From Clostridia bacterium (lineage in GTDB: Bacteria; Bacillota; Clostridia; Christensenellales; Aristaeellaceae), in NCBI GenBank assembly GCA_900754755.1, contig CAAEEC010000131.1, positions 1 through 5,266 on the forward strand: a DNA stretch of 5,266 nucleotides, read 5' to 3'. Position 1 is the first letter of the stretch. Each line of letters starts with the position of its first letter. The notes below the pieces were generated by a model, which saw nothing but the letters and a program-made list of their open reading frames with translations, was not told where the DNA came from and did not search any database. Positions 1 through 5,266 of this stretch are shown piece by piece. Both the position numbers and the translations under genes were made by a program.

Positions 1-1455
1 GCGCCGCAGGGATTGAAAGTTGCCGCGGCTGAGAAACACAGGCGCGGGGTTGCCAAAGCCCGTGGGTTGCAGGCGGTCGAGAGATTCAATAAAATCCGCG
101 TCCGCTTCCTCCAGCGGCAGGGCGAGGTCGTATTCGCACTCGGGAATGTACGCGTCCGCGTCTACTGTAGCAAACAAATGTTCGTCTAGCGCGCGGGAAA
201 ACGCCGCGATGTTCTCCGCGGGCAGCGAAAGGCCCGCCGCCTGCGTGTGCCCGCCAAAGCGCGTGAGGTAACTTTCGCAGGCGCACAGCGCGCGGTAAAT
301 GTCCACGCCGGGAATGCTGCGGCAGGAACCCGTGCCCACGCCGTCCCTTAGGGAAATGGCGATGGAGGGCATGTGGTATTTTTCCGTCAGCCGCGAGGCG
401 GCCAGGCCGATCACGCCCACGTTCCAATCTTCCCCGGCCACCACGATGGCGCGGCGGCTGGGAAAATCAAAGTCTTTGAGCATGGCTTCCGCCTGGGCGA
501 GGATTTCCTTTTCCAGCGTCTGGCGGCGCGCGTTTTCGGTGTTCAACCGGTCGGCGATGGCGGCCAGTTCGAAATCGTCGCTGCCTGTGAGCAATTGAAA
601 GGAAAGGGAGGCGTCGGCCAGGCGGCCGCCCGCGTTCAGCCGCGGGCCCAGCTGGAAAGCGATGGTTTCGGAAAATAGGGGTTTTCCTTCCATCCCGGCG
701 GAGCGCATCAGCGCGGCGACGCCGGGGCGGGGGGAGAGGTTGAGACGCTTGAGCCCGCAGGCCACAATCGCGCGGTTTTCACCCGTGAGGGGCACAATAT
801 CCGCCACGGTGGCGATGGCGGCCAGATCGATATGGCCAAGCGCCGTGTTCAGGTCGCTCAGCGCGCGCGCCAGTTGGAAGGCCACGCCCGCGCCGCACAG
901 GTCGGGAAAGCCGTAATCGCCCACATGGGGATTCACCACGACGCAATCGGGCAGGGTTTCGGGCGGCTGGTGGTGGTCCGTCACCACCACGTCCATGCCC
1001 AGCGACTGGGCCAGCGCAACGAGTTCCGCGGAGCTGATGCCGCAGTCCACGGTAACGAGCAGGGTATGCTCCTGCGCGAGCGAGCGCACGGCCGCCTCGT
1101 TCAGGCCGTATCCCTCGGTGTGGCGCGAGGGCAGGTACACTTCGCACCGCGCGCCCATGGCGCGCAGTTGGCCGTGCAAAATGGCGCTGGCGCACACGCC
1201 GTCCACGTCGTAATCGCCGTAGACGACGATGGCTTCGTCCCGATCGACGGCTTTTTGGATGCGTTCTACCGCTTCCCGCATGCCGGGCATGGTGAAGGGA
1301 TCGGCGATTTGCGATGCGTCCGGGTGCAGAAAATCCTGCGCGGCCTGCGGCGTGTCGACGCCGCGCGCGCACAAAAGCCGCCACAGCGCCGGGGCCATTC
1401 CGGCGGGCGGCGGGGAATCCGTGCGTTGCGCTGCGCGGCATTTGAAGCGAAGCAT
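1..1455 (-). CDS. recJ: Single-stranded-DNA-specific 5'-3' exonuclease RecJ, C-terminus cut by the window edge
   Basis: RecJ degrades single-stranded DNA 5' to 3' with divalent metal ions in the cytoplasm, serving recombinational repair (RecFOR route), mismatch repair and base excision repair. The minus-strand frame stays open for 485 codons from ATG 1455 to base 1, with no stop. The DHH phosphoesterase motifs appear in order: DYDVDG at residues 81-86, TVDCG 135-139, TDHHQ 159-163, NPH 175-177, GAGVAF 188-193 and TVADIVPL 216-223. GPRLNAGGR follows at 270-278 and DRLN at 302-305. The DHHA1 part has GVIGLAASRL at 347-356, GSCRSIPG 376-383 and the GGHTQAAG nucleotide-binding loop at 401-408. 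The start of the OB-fold region is marked by PTGFGNPAPVF at 464-474. E. coli RecJ is 577 aa and many Bacillota versions are longer, so roughly 100-300 residues lie left of base 1. The ATG is chosen because AAAGGAAG sits 10 bases upstream. All visible metal-binding motifs are intact, so the enzyme should be active. The residue after W344 is Asn, where many family members have His; I would not read a defect into that. The gene is divergent from the ABC operon. Confidence 0.97.
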   Translation of the reverse strand, partial: MLRFKCRAAQRTDSPPPAGMAPALWRLLCARGVDTPQAAQDFLHPDASQIADPFTMPGMREAVERIQKAVDRDEAIVVYGDYDVDGVCASAILHGQLRAMGARCEVYLPSRHTEGYGLNEAAVRSLAQEHTLLVTVDCGISSAELVALAQSLGMDVVVTDHHQPPETLPDCVVVNPHVGDYGFPDLCGAGVAFQLARALSDLNTALGHIDLAAIATVADIVPLTGENRAIVACGLKRLNLSPRPGVAALMRSAGMEGKPLFSETIAFQLGPRLNAGGRLADASLSFQLLTGSDDFELAAIADRLNTENARRQTLEKEILAQAEAMLKDFDFPSRRAIVVAGEDWNVGVIGLAASRLTEKYHMPSIAISLRDGVGTGSCRSIPGVDIYRALCACESYLTRFGGHTQAAGLSLPAENIAAFSRALDEHLFATVDADAYIPECEYDLALPLEEADADFIESLDRLQPTGFGNPAPVFLSRGNFQSLRR

Positions 1456-1465
1456 CCTTGGCGTT

Positions 1466-1473
1466 CTTCCTTT
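1466..1473 (-). promoter_or_regulatory. Ribosome binding site of recJ
   Basis: On the minus strand this reads AAAGGAAG, a good match to the Shine-Dalgarno consensus, 10 bases before ATG 1455. It fixes the recJ start. No other in-frame start with a comparable site was seen nearby. Confidence 0.7.
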
Positions 1474-1496
1474 CTCTTGTACGATTGCGGCGCGTT

Positions 1497-1514
1497 GAGA
1501 ATTTGTAGAGAATT
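1497..1514. repeat. 7-bp direct repeat, 11-bp period, near the recJ promoter
   Basis: GAGAATT occurs at 1497-1503 and again at 1508-1514, with TGTA between them, so the copies are 11 bp apart (about one helical turn). On the recJ strand the repeat lies just downstream of the TATAAT box at 1529-1524, around the expected transcription start and first transcribed bases. A regulator binding one face of the DNA could use such a pair. A chance AT-rich repeat is equally possible. Confidence 0.4.
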
Positions 1515-1523
1515 CTGAGTAAT

Positions 1524-1529
1524 ATTATA
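1524..1529 (-). promoter_or_regulatory. Candidate -10 box for recJ
   Basis: The minus strand reads a perfect TATAAT here, which would give a start near 1517 and a leader of about 60 bases before recJ. The -35 is unclear: the hexamer at 17-base spacing is AAACGT, a poor match. A consensus TTGACA does exist on this strand (1542-1537), but only 7 bases from the -10, too close for a normal sigma-70 type promoter. The box therefore rests on the -10 and its position alone. Confidence 0.45.
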
Positions 1530-1557
1530 CTATGGCTGTCAAGGCGACGTTTGAGAC

Positions 1558-1600
1558 GGCGAAAATCCGTTTTTGACACAAAATGCGTTGCGTTTTCGCC
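1558..1600. repeat. Inverted repeat in the divergent promoter region (possible operator)
   Basis: GGCGAAAA at 1558-1565 is matched by its exact reverse complement TTTTCGCC at 1593-1600, with 27 bases between. The right arm abuts or overlaps the candidate -35 of the plus-strand promoter (1588-1593) and lies upstream of its -10 (1610-1615). A dimeric or looping regulator could bind here, but no regulator gene is in the window. The sequence match is certain; the role is a guess. Confidence 0.4.
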
Positions 1601-1615
1601 ACAATACGATATAAT
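1588..1615 (+). promoter_or_regulatory. Candidate promoter of the ABC transporter operon
   Basis: A perfect TATAAT lies at 1610-1615. With a 16-base spacer, TTGCGT at 1588-1593 is the best -35, keeping the important TTG. Transcription would begin near 1622, leaving a leader of about 97 bases before the ATPase start. A consensus TTGACA at 1573-1578 is 31 bases from this -10, too far to pair with it. No other near-consensus -10 box was found closer to the gene. Confidence 0.5.
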
Positions 1616-1718
1616 AAGGGCGAGCGGGCGCAGGAAGAGCAAACCTCCCGCTGCCGCGAAGCTTTGCCGGCAATGCGCGAAACCAGAGCGGCTCAGCCGC
1701 GAGAAAGGGGACAGGAGC
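1616..1718 (+). other. Leader of the ABC operon with two possible short hairpins
   Basis: No credible short gene is seen in this stretch. AGCGGG at 1623-1628 can pair with CCCGCT at 1647-1652, and AGG 1632-1634 with CCT 1644-1646 could extend the stem past a small bulge. GCGGC/GCCGC at 1688-1692 and 1696-1700 could form a 5-bp stem with a three-base loop, ending four bases before the ribosome binding site. No known riboswitch class was recognised. The leader could modulate translation, but these stems are short and may be incidental in GC-rich DNA. Confidence 0.3.
1704..1717 (+). promoter_or_regulatory. Ribosome binding site of the ABC ATPase
   Basis: AAAGGGG at 1704-1710 lies 8 bases before ATG 1719 and is the likelier Shine-Dalgarno. 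A stronger-looking AGGAG at 1713-1717 is only one base from the ATG, too close to work for that start. Together they support 1719 over the further upstream in-frame ATG at 1551, which lies before the candidate promoter. Confidence 0.55.
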
Positions 1719-2429
1719 ATGCTGAAAATAGAAAATTTTTCGAAGACCTATCCGGGCGGGAACCGCGCGGTGGATCATCTGTCGCTGGAAGTGCGCCCGG
1801 GCGACGTATTCGGCTTCATCGGGCACAACGGCGCGGGCAAAACCACCACCATCCGCGCCATCACGGGCGTGATGGATTTTTCCGAGGGCAACATCTGGGT
1901 GGACGGGGAATCCGTGCGCGAAAACCCGCTGGCCTGCAAGCGCAAAATCGCCTTTGTGCCGGATAACCCGGATCTATACGATTATCTCACGGGCATCCAA
2001 TACCTCAATTTCGTGGCGGACATTTTCGGCATGGACGCGTCCGCGCGCGAGAGCCAGATTCGCCGCTACGCGGAAATGTTCGAAATGACGGGCGCGCTGG
2101 GCGATTTGGTCAGCGCCTATTCGCACGGCATGAAGCAGCGCCTGGCGCTCATCGCCGCCTTTATGCACGAGCCGCGCCTGTTGGTGTTTGACGAGCCGTT
2201 TGTGGGGCTGGATCCCTCCGCCGTGCACACCGTGAAACAATTGATGCAGGAATTCTGCGCGCGCGGCGCGGCGGTGTTCTTTTCCACGCACGTGTTGGAT
2301 GTGGCGGAAAAGCTGTGCAACCGCGTGGGCATCATTCGCGCGGGCAAGCTCGTGGCCTGCGGCGATATCGAAGCGGTGAAGGGCGACCAGTCGCTGGAGG
2401 AAGTTTTCCTCGAACTGCAGGAAAAGTGA
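1719..2429 (+). CDS. ABC transporter ATP-binding protein (ABC-2 exporter type)
   Basis: This is the cytoplasmic ATPase that powers the permease encoded just downstream. It is a single nucleotide-binding domain of 236 aa, typical for ABC-2 type exporters. Visible motifs are Walker A GHNGAGKT at residues 35-42, a signature helix YSHGMKQRL at 134-142, Walker B LLVFDEP at 154-160, D-loop GLDP at 163-166 and the switch His at 191 (STH 189-191). Two positions depart from the textbook ABC pattern. The Q-loop Gln is replaced in PDNPDLYDYLTG (81-92), and the signature reads SHGM rather than SGGQ. Both variants are familiar in this exporter subfamily, so I expect an active enzyme. No membrane segment or signal peptide is present. 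Its stop is 11 bases before the permease start, so the two are co-transcribed and probably translated in linked fashion. The substrate cannot be told from the ATPase. The start at 1719 begins with MLKIENFSKTY, the normal N-terminal strand of the fold. Confidence 0.95.
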   Translation: MLKIENFSKTYPGGNRAVDHLSLEVRPGDVFGFIGHNGAGKTTTIRAITGVMDFSEGNIWVDGESVRENPLACKRKIAFVPDNPDLYDYLTGIQYLNFVADIFGMDASARESQIRRYAEMFEMTGALGDLVSAYSHGMKQRLALIAAFMHEPRLLVFDEPFVGLDPSAVHTVKQLMQEFCARGAAVFFSTHVLDVAEKLCNRVGIIRAGKLVACGDIEAVKGDQSLEEVFLELQEK

Positions 2430-2440
2430 GGCGAGCGGCC

Positions 2441-4057
2441 ATGAAAGCGTTTTGGGTTTTGACAAAATTGCAGCTGATGCAGGCGTATTCGCTCAATCCG
2501 CTCATCCAGGGCAAAAAGTGGGGCAAGCTATTGGGCTTTGGCGTGCTGGGGCTGTATCTCATCGGCATTTTTGCCTTTGTGGTGTACTTTTTCGCGGAGG
2601 GGATCGTGCGGGCCTTCGCGGCGCTGGGCGCTTTGGAAGCGTTCCCGCCGCTCATCGCGGCGCTGGTGTGCGTGAGCACGTTGGTATTTTCCATTTATCG
2701 CGCGTCCACCATGTTGTTTCCCGCGCGCGAACTGGAAATCACGCTGGCCATGCCGGTGCGGCTGTCCGCTATCGTCGCTTCGCGCGTGATGGGGTTGTAC
2801 CTGGCCAATTTGCCCTTTGCCCTGATGGTAACGATTCCGGCGATTGTGCCCTACATTCGCGCCGCCCAGCCAGGCGCGCTCTTCTACCCGATTTTTGCCG
2901 TTTGCACGCTGGCCGCGCCGCTGGTTCCCGTGGTGCTGGCCGCGATTGTGGGCGCGCTGGTCGCCTTTGCCTCGTCCCGCTTCCGCGCGGCAAAATACGT
3001 CAACATGCTGCTATTGGTGGCGGTGTCGCTGGGCGCGATGTATTTCTCCTTCACCATCAACGCCAATCCCGAGGCCATGGCGTCGCTGGATCTGGGCGCG
3101 GTGGGCGAAACGCTGTCGCGCGCCATTTCCCGCATATATCCCTTGTCGGAACTGTATGCGCGGGCGGTGGCGCGCGGCGATGCGCTGGCGTTTCTCGGCT
3201 ATGTGGGCATTTCCGTGCTGGTATTTGCGGCGTTTGCCTTTGCGCTGGGCCGGGTGTTCCTGCCGGTGTGCACGTCCATCCATTCCCAGCGCCGTTCGGC
3301 CAGGCGCTACCAGCTGGGCGCCATGAAGCGCTCCGGCGTTTTGAAAACGCTGATGCTGCGCGAATGGCGGCACCTTACGGCTGTGCCCATGTGGATTTTC
3401 AATTCCCTGTTCGGACTGCTGCTGGCGCTCATCGGCGGCGTGCTGTTGCTGATCAACAAAAACGCGGTGCTCGCTTTTATGGCGCAGGAATTCGCGCCGC
3501 AGTTGGGCGTGGATTTGCCGCTGGGCGCGATGCTTTCCATGGTGCTTTCCTGGCTGGTTTCCATGTCGTGCCTCACGGGCTGCACCATTTCCCTGGAGGG
3601 GCGCACGCTTTGGCAACTCAAGTCGCTGCCGGTTTCGGGGCGCGACGTGTTTGCCGCCAAGGTGCTGCTCAACCTCCTGCTGTGCGCGCCGGTTTCGCTG
3701 GCTGTGGGCGTGCTGGCGGGGGTTGCCGTGGGCGTTTCCGGCGCGCTGGATTGGCTCTGGCTGCTGCTCACGCCGTGCGCGTATCTGGTTTTGATCGTGC
3801 TGGTGGGGCTGCTGGGGAACATCCGTTGGCATCGCTACGACTGGACGAATGAAACCGTCGTCATCAAGCAGAGCCTGGGCGCGATGCTGCCGGTGCTGGT
3901 GTCTATGCTTACCACGCTGCCGGTGGTCTATTTTCTCGCCGTGGCGGAGGACGCGAACGCGCTGATGGGCGCGATCACGCTGGCGCTGGTGGCGATCGAT
4001 CTGTTCCTCGCCGCGCTGCTGCGCAAAAAGGCCGGGCGCTGGTACGCCAGCCTGTAA
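2441..4057 (+). CDS. Large ABC-2-like exporter permease, about 12 membrane helices in two halves
   Basis: This 538-aa integral membrane protein is the likely channel partner of the upstream ATPase. Hydrophobic stretches lie at roughly residues 30-51, 68-86, 111-139, 146-178, 187-206 and 248-272. A second set lies at 316-342, 360-383, 405-433, 435-458, 480-503 and 509-529. Each half carries a related cytoplasmic segment: ELEITLAMPVRLSAI at 97-111 and EGRTLWQLKSLPVSGRD at 386-402. The shared pattern is an acidic residue, then Leu, then (M/L)PV followed by a polar basic stretch, as seen between helices 2 and 3 of clostridial exporter permeases. Usual ABC-2 permeases have 6 helices and about 250-400 aa, so this one resembles two fused units. 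It may belong to the Pfam 'putative ABC exporter' group, but I could not test that. The start ATG 2441 follows TGAGG (2427-2431), which overlaps the ATPase stop. It ends 10 bases before the next gene. The substrate is unknown; peptides, lipids or envelope precursors are all possible. Confidence 0.88.
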   Translation: MKAFWVLTKLQLMQAYSLNPLIQGKKWGKLLGFGVLGLYLIGIFAFVVYFFAEGIVRAFAALGALEAFPPLIAALVCVSTLVFSIYRASTMLFPARELEITLAMPVRLSAIVASRVMGLYLANLPFALMVTIPAIVPYIRAAQPGALFYPIFAVCTLAAPLVPVVLAAIVGALVAFASSRFRAAKYVNMLLLVAVSLGAMYFSFTINANPEAMASLDLGAVGETLSRAISRIYPLSELYARAVARGDALAFLGYVGISVLVFAAFAFALGRVFLPVCTSIHSQRRSARRYQLGAMKRSGVLKTLMLREWRHLTAVPMWIFNSLFGLLLALIGGVLLLINKNAVLAFMAQEFAPQLGVDLPLGAMLSMVLSWLVSMSCLTGCTISLEGRTLWQLKSLPVSGRDVFAAKVLLNLLLCAPVSLAVGVLAGVAVGVSGALDWLWLLLTPCAYLVLIVLVGLLGNIRWHRYDWTNETVVIKQSLGAMLPVLVSMLTTLPVVYFLAVAEDANALMGAITLALVAIDLFLAALLRKKAGRWYASL

Positions 4058-4061
4058 GGAG
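4056..4061 (+). promoter_or_regulatory. Ribosome binding site that decides the GTG start of the third gene
   Basis: AAGGAG overlaps the last bases of the permease stop codon. Two adjacent GTG codons follow, at 4065 and 4068. Spacing is 3 bases to the first and 6 to the second, so GTG 4068 is the better start. The overlap of this site with the stop suggests translational coupling to the permease. Confidence 0.7.
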
Positions 4062-4067
4062 TTTGTG

Positions 4068-5075
4068 GTGAAAAAACGCTATTGGTTGTGGAACGCGCTC
4101 ATTTTGGCGCTGGTATTCGGGTTCACCGCGTGGAGCATCGCCAAGGAACAGAACTTTGCGCTGCTCCCGCGGGCGTTTGCCCTCATGCGGGTGGAATATA
4201 TCGTCGCGGGCGCGCTGCTCTCCCTGTGGTATGTATTGTGCGAGTCCATCATTCTCAAGCTCATGTTCTGGCGGGAAAAGCGCCGCGTTTCCTTTTTGAG
4301 CTGCTCGCGGTATTCGTTCATCGGCTATTTTTTCAGCGCGATCACGCCTTCGGCCTCTGGCGGCCAGCCGGTGGAAATCTATTATATGAACCGCGATGGC
4401 ATTCCGGTTTCCACCTCCACGCCCATGCTGATGGTGACCACGATTTTGTATAAGATCGTGCTGGTGGCGCTGGGCGTCGTGTTTATGGCAGTGGGGCGCG
4501 ACCGCATGCTGGCGGCGCTTTCGCATTCCCTGTGGCTGTTTGTGCTGGGTTTTGTGCTCAACGCGCTGTTCATCGCGTTCGTGCTGGCGCTTTTGTTCAA
4601 GCCCGCGCTGGTGCGGCGCTTTATGCACTGGCTGTTTGGCCTGCGCCCCCTGCGCCGCCACGATAAAATGCGCGAACGGGCCGTCGCCTTCGCGGAAAAG
4701 TACCATGAAAGCTGCGAGCTTTTCACCAGCCGCTGGAAAGACGCGCTCGCCTGGCTATTGGTTTCGCTTTTGCAGCGCTGCATTTATCTCTTTTTGCCCT
4801 ATCTGGTGTATCGCGCCTTTGGCATGAGCGGGCATTCGGCGCTGGAAATCATGCTGCTGCAGGGCCTGATCGCCATATCGGTGGATATGCTGCCCCTGCC
4901 GGGCGGCATGGGCGCGAGCGAGCATCTGTTTATGGAATTCTTTTTGCCCGTGTTTGGCGCTTCGCTGGCCTTGCCCGGCATGCTCGCTTCGCGCGTGCTG
5001 GTGTTCTATTTCCCGCTGGTGGTTTCCGCGCTGGTCACGGTGTGGTCGCATTTCCGCGCGCGGCGGAGAGAGTAG
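4068..5075 (+). CDS. Flippase-like membrane protein, lysylphosphatidylglycerol synthase transmembrane family
   Basis: This 335-aa protein resembles the membrane domain of MprF-type lysylphosphatidylglycerol synthases and the stand-alone 'flippase-like' proteins (Pfam LPG_synthase_TM). In MprF that region moves aminoacylated lipids across the membrane; stand-alone members are mostly uncharacterised. Hydrophobic segments lie at about residues 5-25, 42-66, 74-93, 113-141, 150-178, 225-250, 257-277 and 290-328. A basic, charged loop runs from about 182 to 224, and the tail RARRRE is basic. Two family hallmarks are visible: SAITPSASGGQPVEIYYM at 90-107 and LPGGMGASEHLF at 277-288. The soluble aminoacyl-transferase domain of MprF is absent. 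The length fits a stand-alone member (about 300-350 aa). GTG 4068 is chosen for its AAGGAG spacing; GTG 4065 would add one residue. Being third in the operon suggests a lipid or envelope link for the exporter, but co-transcription may also be incidental. No lysyl-transfer activity should be assigned. Confidence 0.88.
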   Translation: MKKRYWLWNALILALVFGFTAWSIAKEQNFALLPRAFALMRVEYIVAGALLSLWYVLCESIILKLMFWREKRRVSFLSCSRYSFIGYFFSAITPSASGGQPVEIYYMNRDGIPVSTSTPMLMVTTILYKIVLVALGVVFMAVGRDRMLAALSHSLWLFVLGFVLNALFIAFVLALLFKPALVRRFMHWLFGLRPLRRHDKMRERAVAFAEKYHESCELFTSRWKDALAWLLVSLLQRCIYLFLPYLVYRAFGMSGHSALEIMLLQGLIAISVDMLPLPGGMGASEHLFMEFFLPVFGASLALPGMLASRVLVFYFPLVVSALVTVWSHFRARRRE

Positions 5076-5115
5076 GAAAGCAGAAGGAGAAAAACGGGGC
5101 GAGAAGACTTTGGTT

Positions 5116-5159
5116 CTCTCGCGCTCAGACTGTCAAAAAACCCCAGGAGAGCGCGAGAG
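5116..5159. repeat. Perfect 11-bp inverted repeat with 22-base loop
   Basis: CTCTCGCGCTC at 5116-5126 is exactly complementary to GAGCGCGAGAG at 5149-5159, with 22 bases between, including an A6 run (5135-5140, counted after C5134). The GC-rich stem should be stable as RNA. The left arm can alternatively pair with an upstream segment (GAGAA 5101-5105 with TTCTC 5114-5118), so two structures compete. It lies 40 bases after the operon's last stop and may protect the 3' end or help stop transcription. Confidence 0.75.
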
Positions 5160-5188
5160 GGGCGCACGAAGCGCGCGCCCTGTGGGCG
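5160..5188. repeat. Overlapping GC-rich hairpin arms
   Basis: GGGCGC 5160-5165 complements GCGCCC 5175-5180 (9-base loop). The same right arm, CGCCC 5176-5180, also complements GGGCG 5184-5188 across TGT. The two stems are mutually exclusive. No T-run follows on the plus strand. Confidence 0.5.
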
Positions 5189-5225
5189 AAACAGCGCGAA
5201 GTAAGCCCAATGAGGCAGGGAGAGC

Positions 5226-5241
5226 CGCAAGCGAGCTTGCG
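5226..5241. repeat. 7-bp inverted repeat with 2-base centre
   Basis: CGCAAGC 5226-5232 and GCTTGCG 5235-5241 are exact complements around GA. As RNA it would form a 6-bp stem with a four-base loop. As DNA it is a near-perfect palindrome that a protein dimer could bind. It sits in the same repeat-rich stretch as the larger hairpin. Confidence 0.55.
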
Positions 5242-5266
5242 AGCGATGCGGAACGACCATGCCGAA

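Larger units (their letters stand above)
5076..5266. other. Non-coding region dense in inverted repeats
   Basis: No credible gene follows the operon in these 191 bases. The stretch is packed with complementary arms (5101-5118, 5116-5159, 5160-5180, 5176-5188 and 5226-5241), far more than in the other intergenic region of the window. No plus-strand hairpin is followed by a T-run, so a textbook intrinsic terminator is missing for the operon. On the minus strand a GGGG then T6 (5144-5135) is present, with CCCC 14 bases before it, which would make only a 4-bp stem. It may be a transcription end region, or a member of a dispersed intergenic repeat family that continues past the window. Confidence 0.5.

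Noticed and set aside
1573..1615. TTGACA (1573-1578) paired with TATAAT (1610-1615) as a consensus promoter
   Set aside because: The 31-base spacer is far from the 16-18 bases needed. The weaker TTGCGT at 1588-1593 has workable spacing.
1551..1718. N-terminal extension of the ATPase from ATG 1551
   Set aside because: The added 56 residues are low in ABC-like character, and the start lies upstream of the likely promoter. ATG 1719 begins exactly at the normal fold start and has a Shine-Dalgarno at good spacing.
779..1720. Long minus-strand open frame (313 codons) overlapping recJ and the intergenic region
   Set aside because: It is out of frame with recJ, very rich in Arg, Gly and Ala, and shows no recognisable motif. 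It is a shadow of the GC-rich recJ coding sequence, whose own frame carries every RecJ motif.
3011..3832. Minus-strand open frame of 273 codons opposite the permease
   Set aside because: The His-, Gln- and Arg-rich composition is the expected antisense reading of Leu/Val/Ala-rich membrane protein codons. No ribosome binding site or motif was seen.
2452..3852. Plus-strand open frame of 466 codons inside the permease gene
   Set aside because: It is rich in Gly, Ala, Arg and His, with no family resemblance. The overlapping frame encodes a coherent multi-helix permease with a ribosome binding site.
5127..5148. Minus-strand intrinsic terminator using GGGG followed by T6
   Set aside because: Only four base pairs with a 14-base loop can form before the T-run, and no minus-strand gene ends here within the window. 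It is possible but too weak to list as a terminator.
5006..5260. Minus-strand open frame of 84 codons across the downstream region
   Set aside because: It overlaps the 3' end of the flippase-like gene, runs through all the inverted repeats, and lacks a ribosome binding site and any protein motif. The repeats explain its composition.
5246..5266. Possible start of a new plus-strand gene (ATG 5246 or ATG 5259)
   Set aside because: No Shine-Dalgarno precedes either codon, and only a few codons are visible. The bases look like a continuation of the repeat-rich stretch.
1..5266. CRISPR array, tRNA, rRNA, insertion sequence, phage or defence system
   Set aside because: No regularly spaced repeats, no tRNA-like cloverleaf, no transposase or integrase motifs and no known defence domains were found on either strand.

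Overview
The window reads as ordinary chromosomal DNA from a fairly GC-rich (about 60% by eye) low-complexity-free bacterium. The best guess is a member of the Bacillota, probably Clostridia. The reasons are Shine-Dalgarno sequences of the AAGGAG type, near-consensus TATAAT boxes in an AT-richer intergenic region, and an ABC exporter permease of a type familiar from clostridial genomes. No 16S or other marker is present, so this assignment is inference only.

Layout: (1) Bases 1-1455, minus strand, hold most of recJ, the 5'-3' single-strand DNA exonuclease. It starts at 1455 and its C-terminal part lies beyond base 1. (2) Bases 1456-1718 are a divergent intergenic region. It has candidate promoters for both directions, an 8-bp inverted repeat spaced by 27 bases, a 7-bp direct repeat one helical turn apart, and a possibly structured leader. 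(3) Bases 1719-5075, plus strand, hold a tight three-gene cluster: an ABC ATPase (236 aa), a large ABC-2-like permease (538 aa, about 12 membrane helices built as two similar halves), and a flippase-like integral membrane protein of the lysylphosphatidylglycerol-synthase transmembrane family (335 aa, GTG start). The gaps between genes are 11 and 10 bases, so they are very probably one operon. (4) Bases 5076-5266 are non-coding and unusually rich in inverted repeats, including a perfect 11-bp pair. They look like a transcription end region or a dispersed intergenic repeat.

How the genes fit together: the ATPase and permease form an exporter of unknown substrate. The third protein belongs to a family tied to lipid or lipid-linked glycan handling but carries no catalytic synthase domain here. 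The operon may therefore serve envelope or lipid transport; that is inference. recJ is a separate transcription unit that only shares the intergenic region.

I found no RNA gene, CRISPR array, insertion sequence, phage gene or defence system, and nothing that amounts to a new biological system. The points most worth checking are the inverted-repeat region downstream of the operon and the dyad in the divergent promoter.
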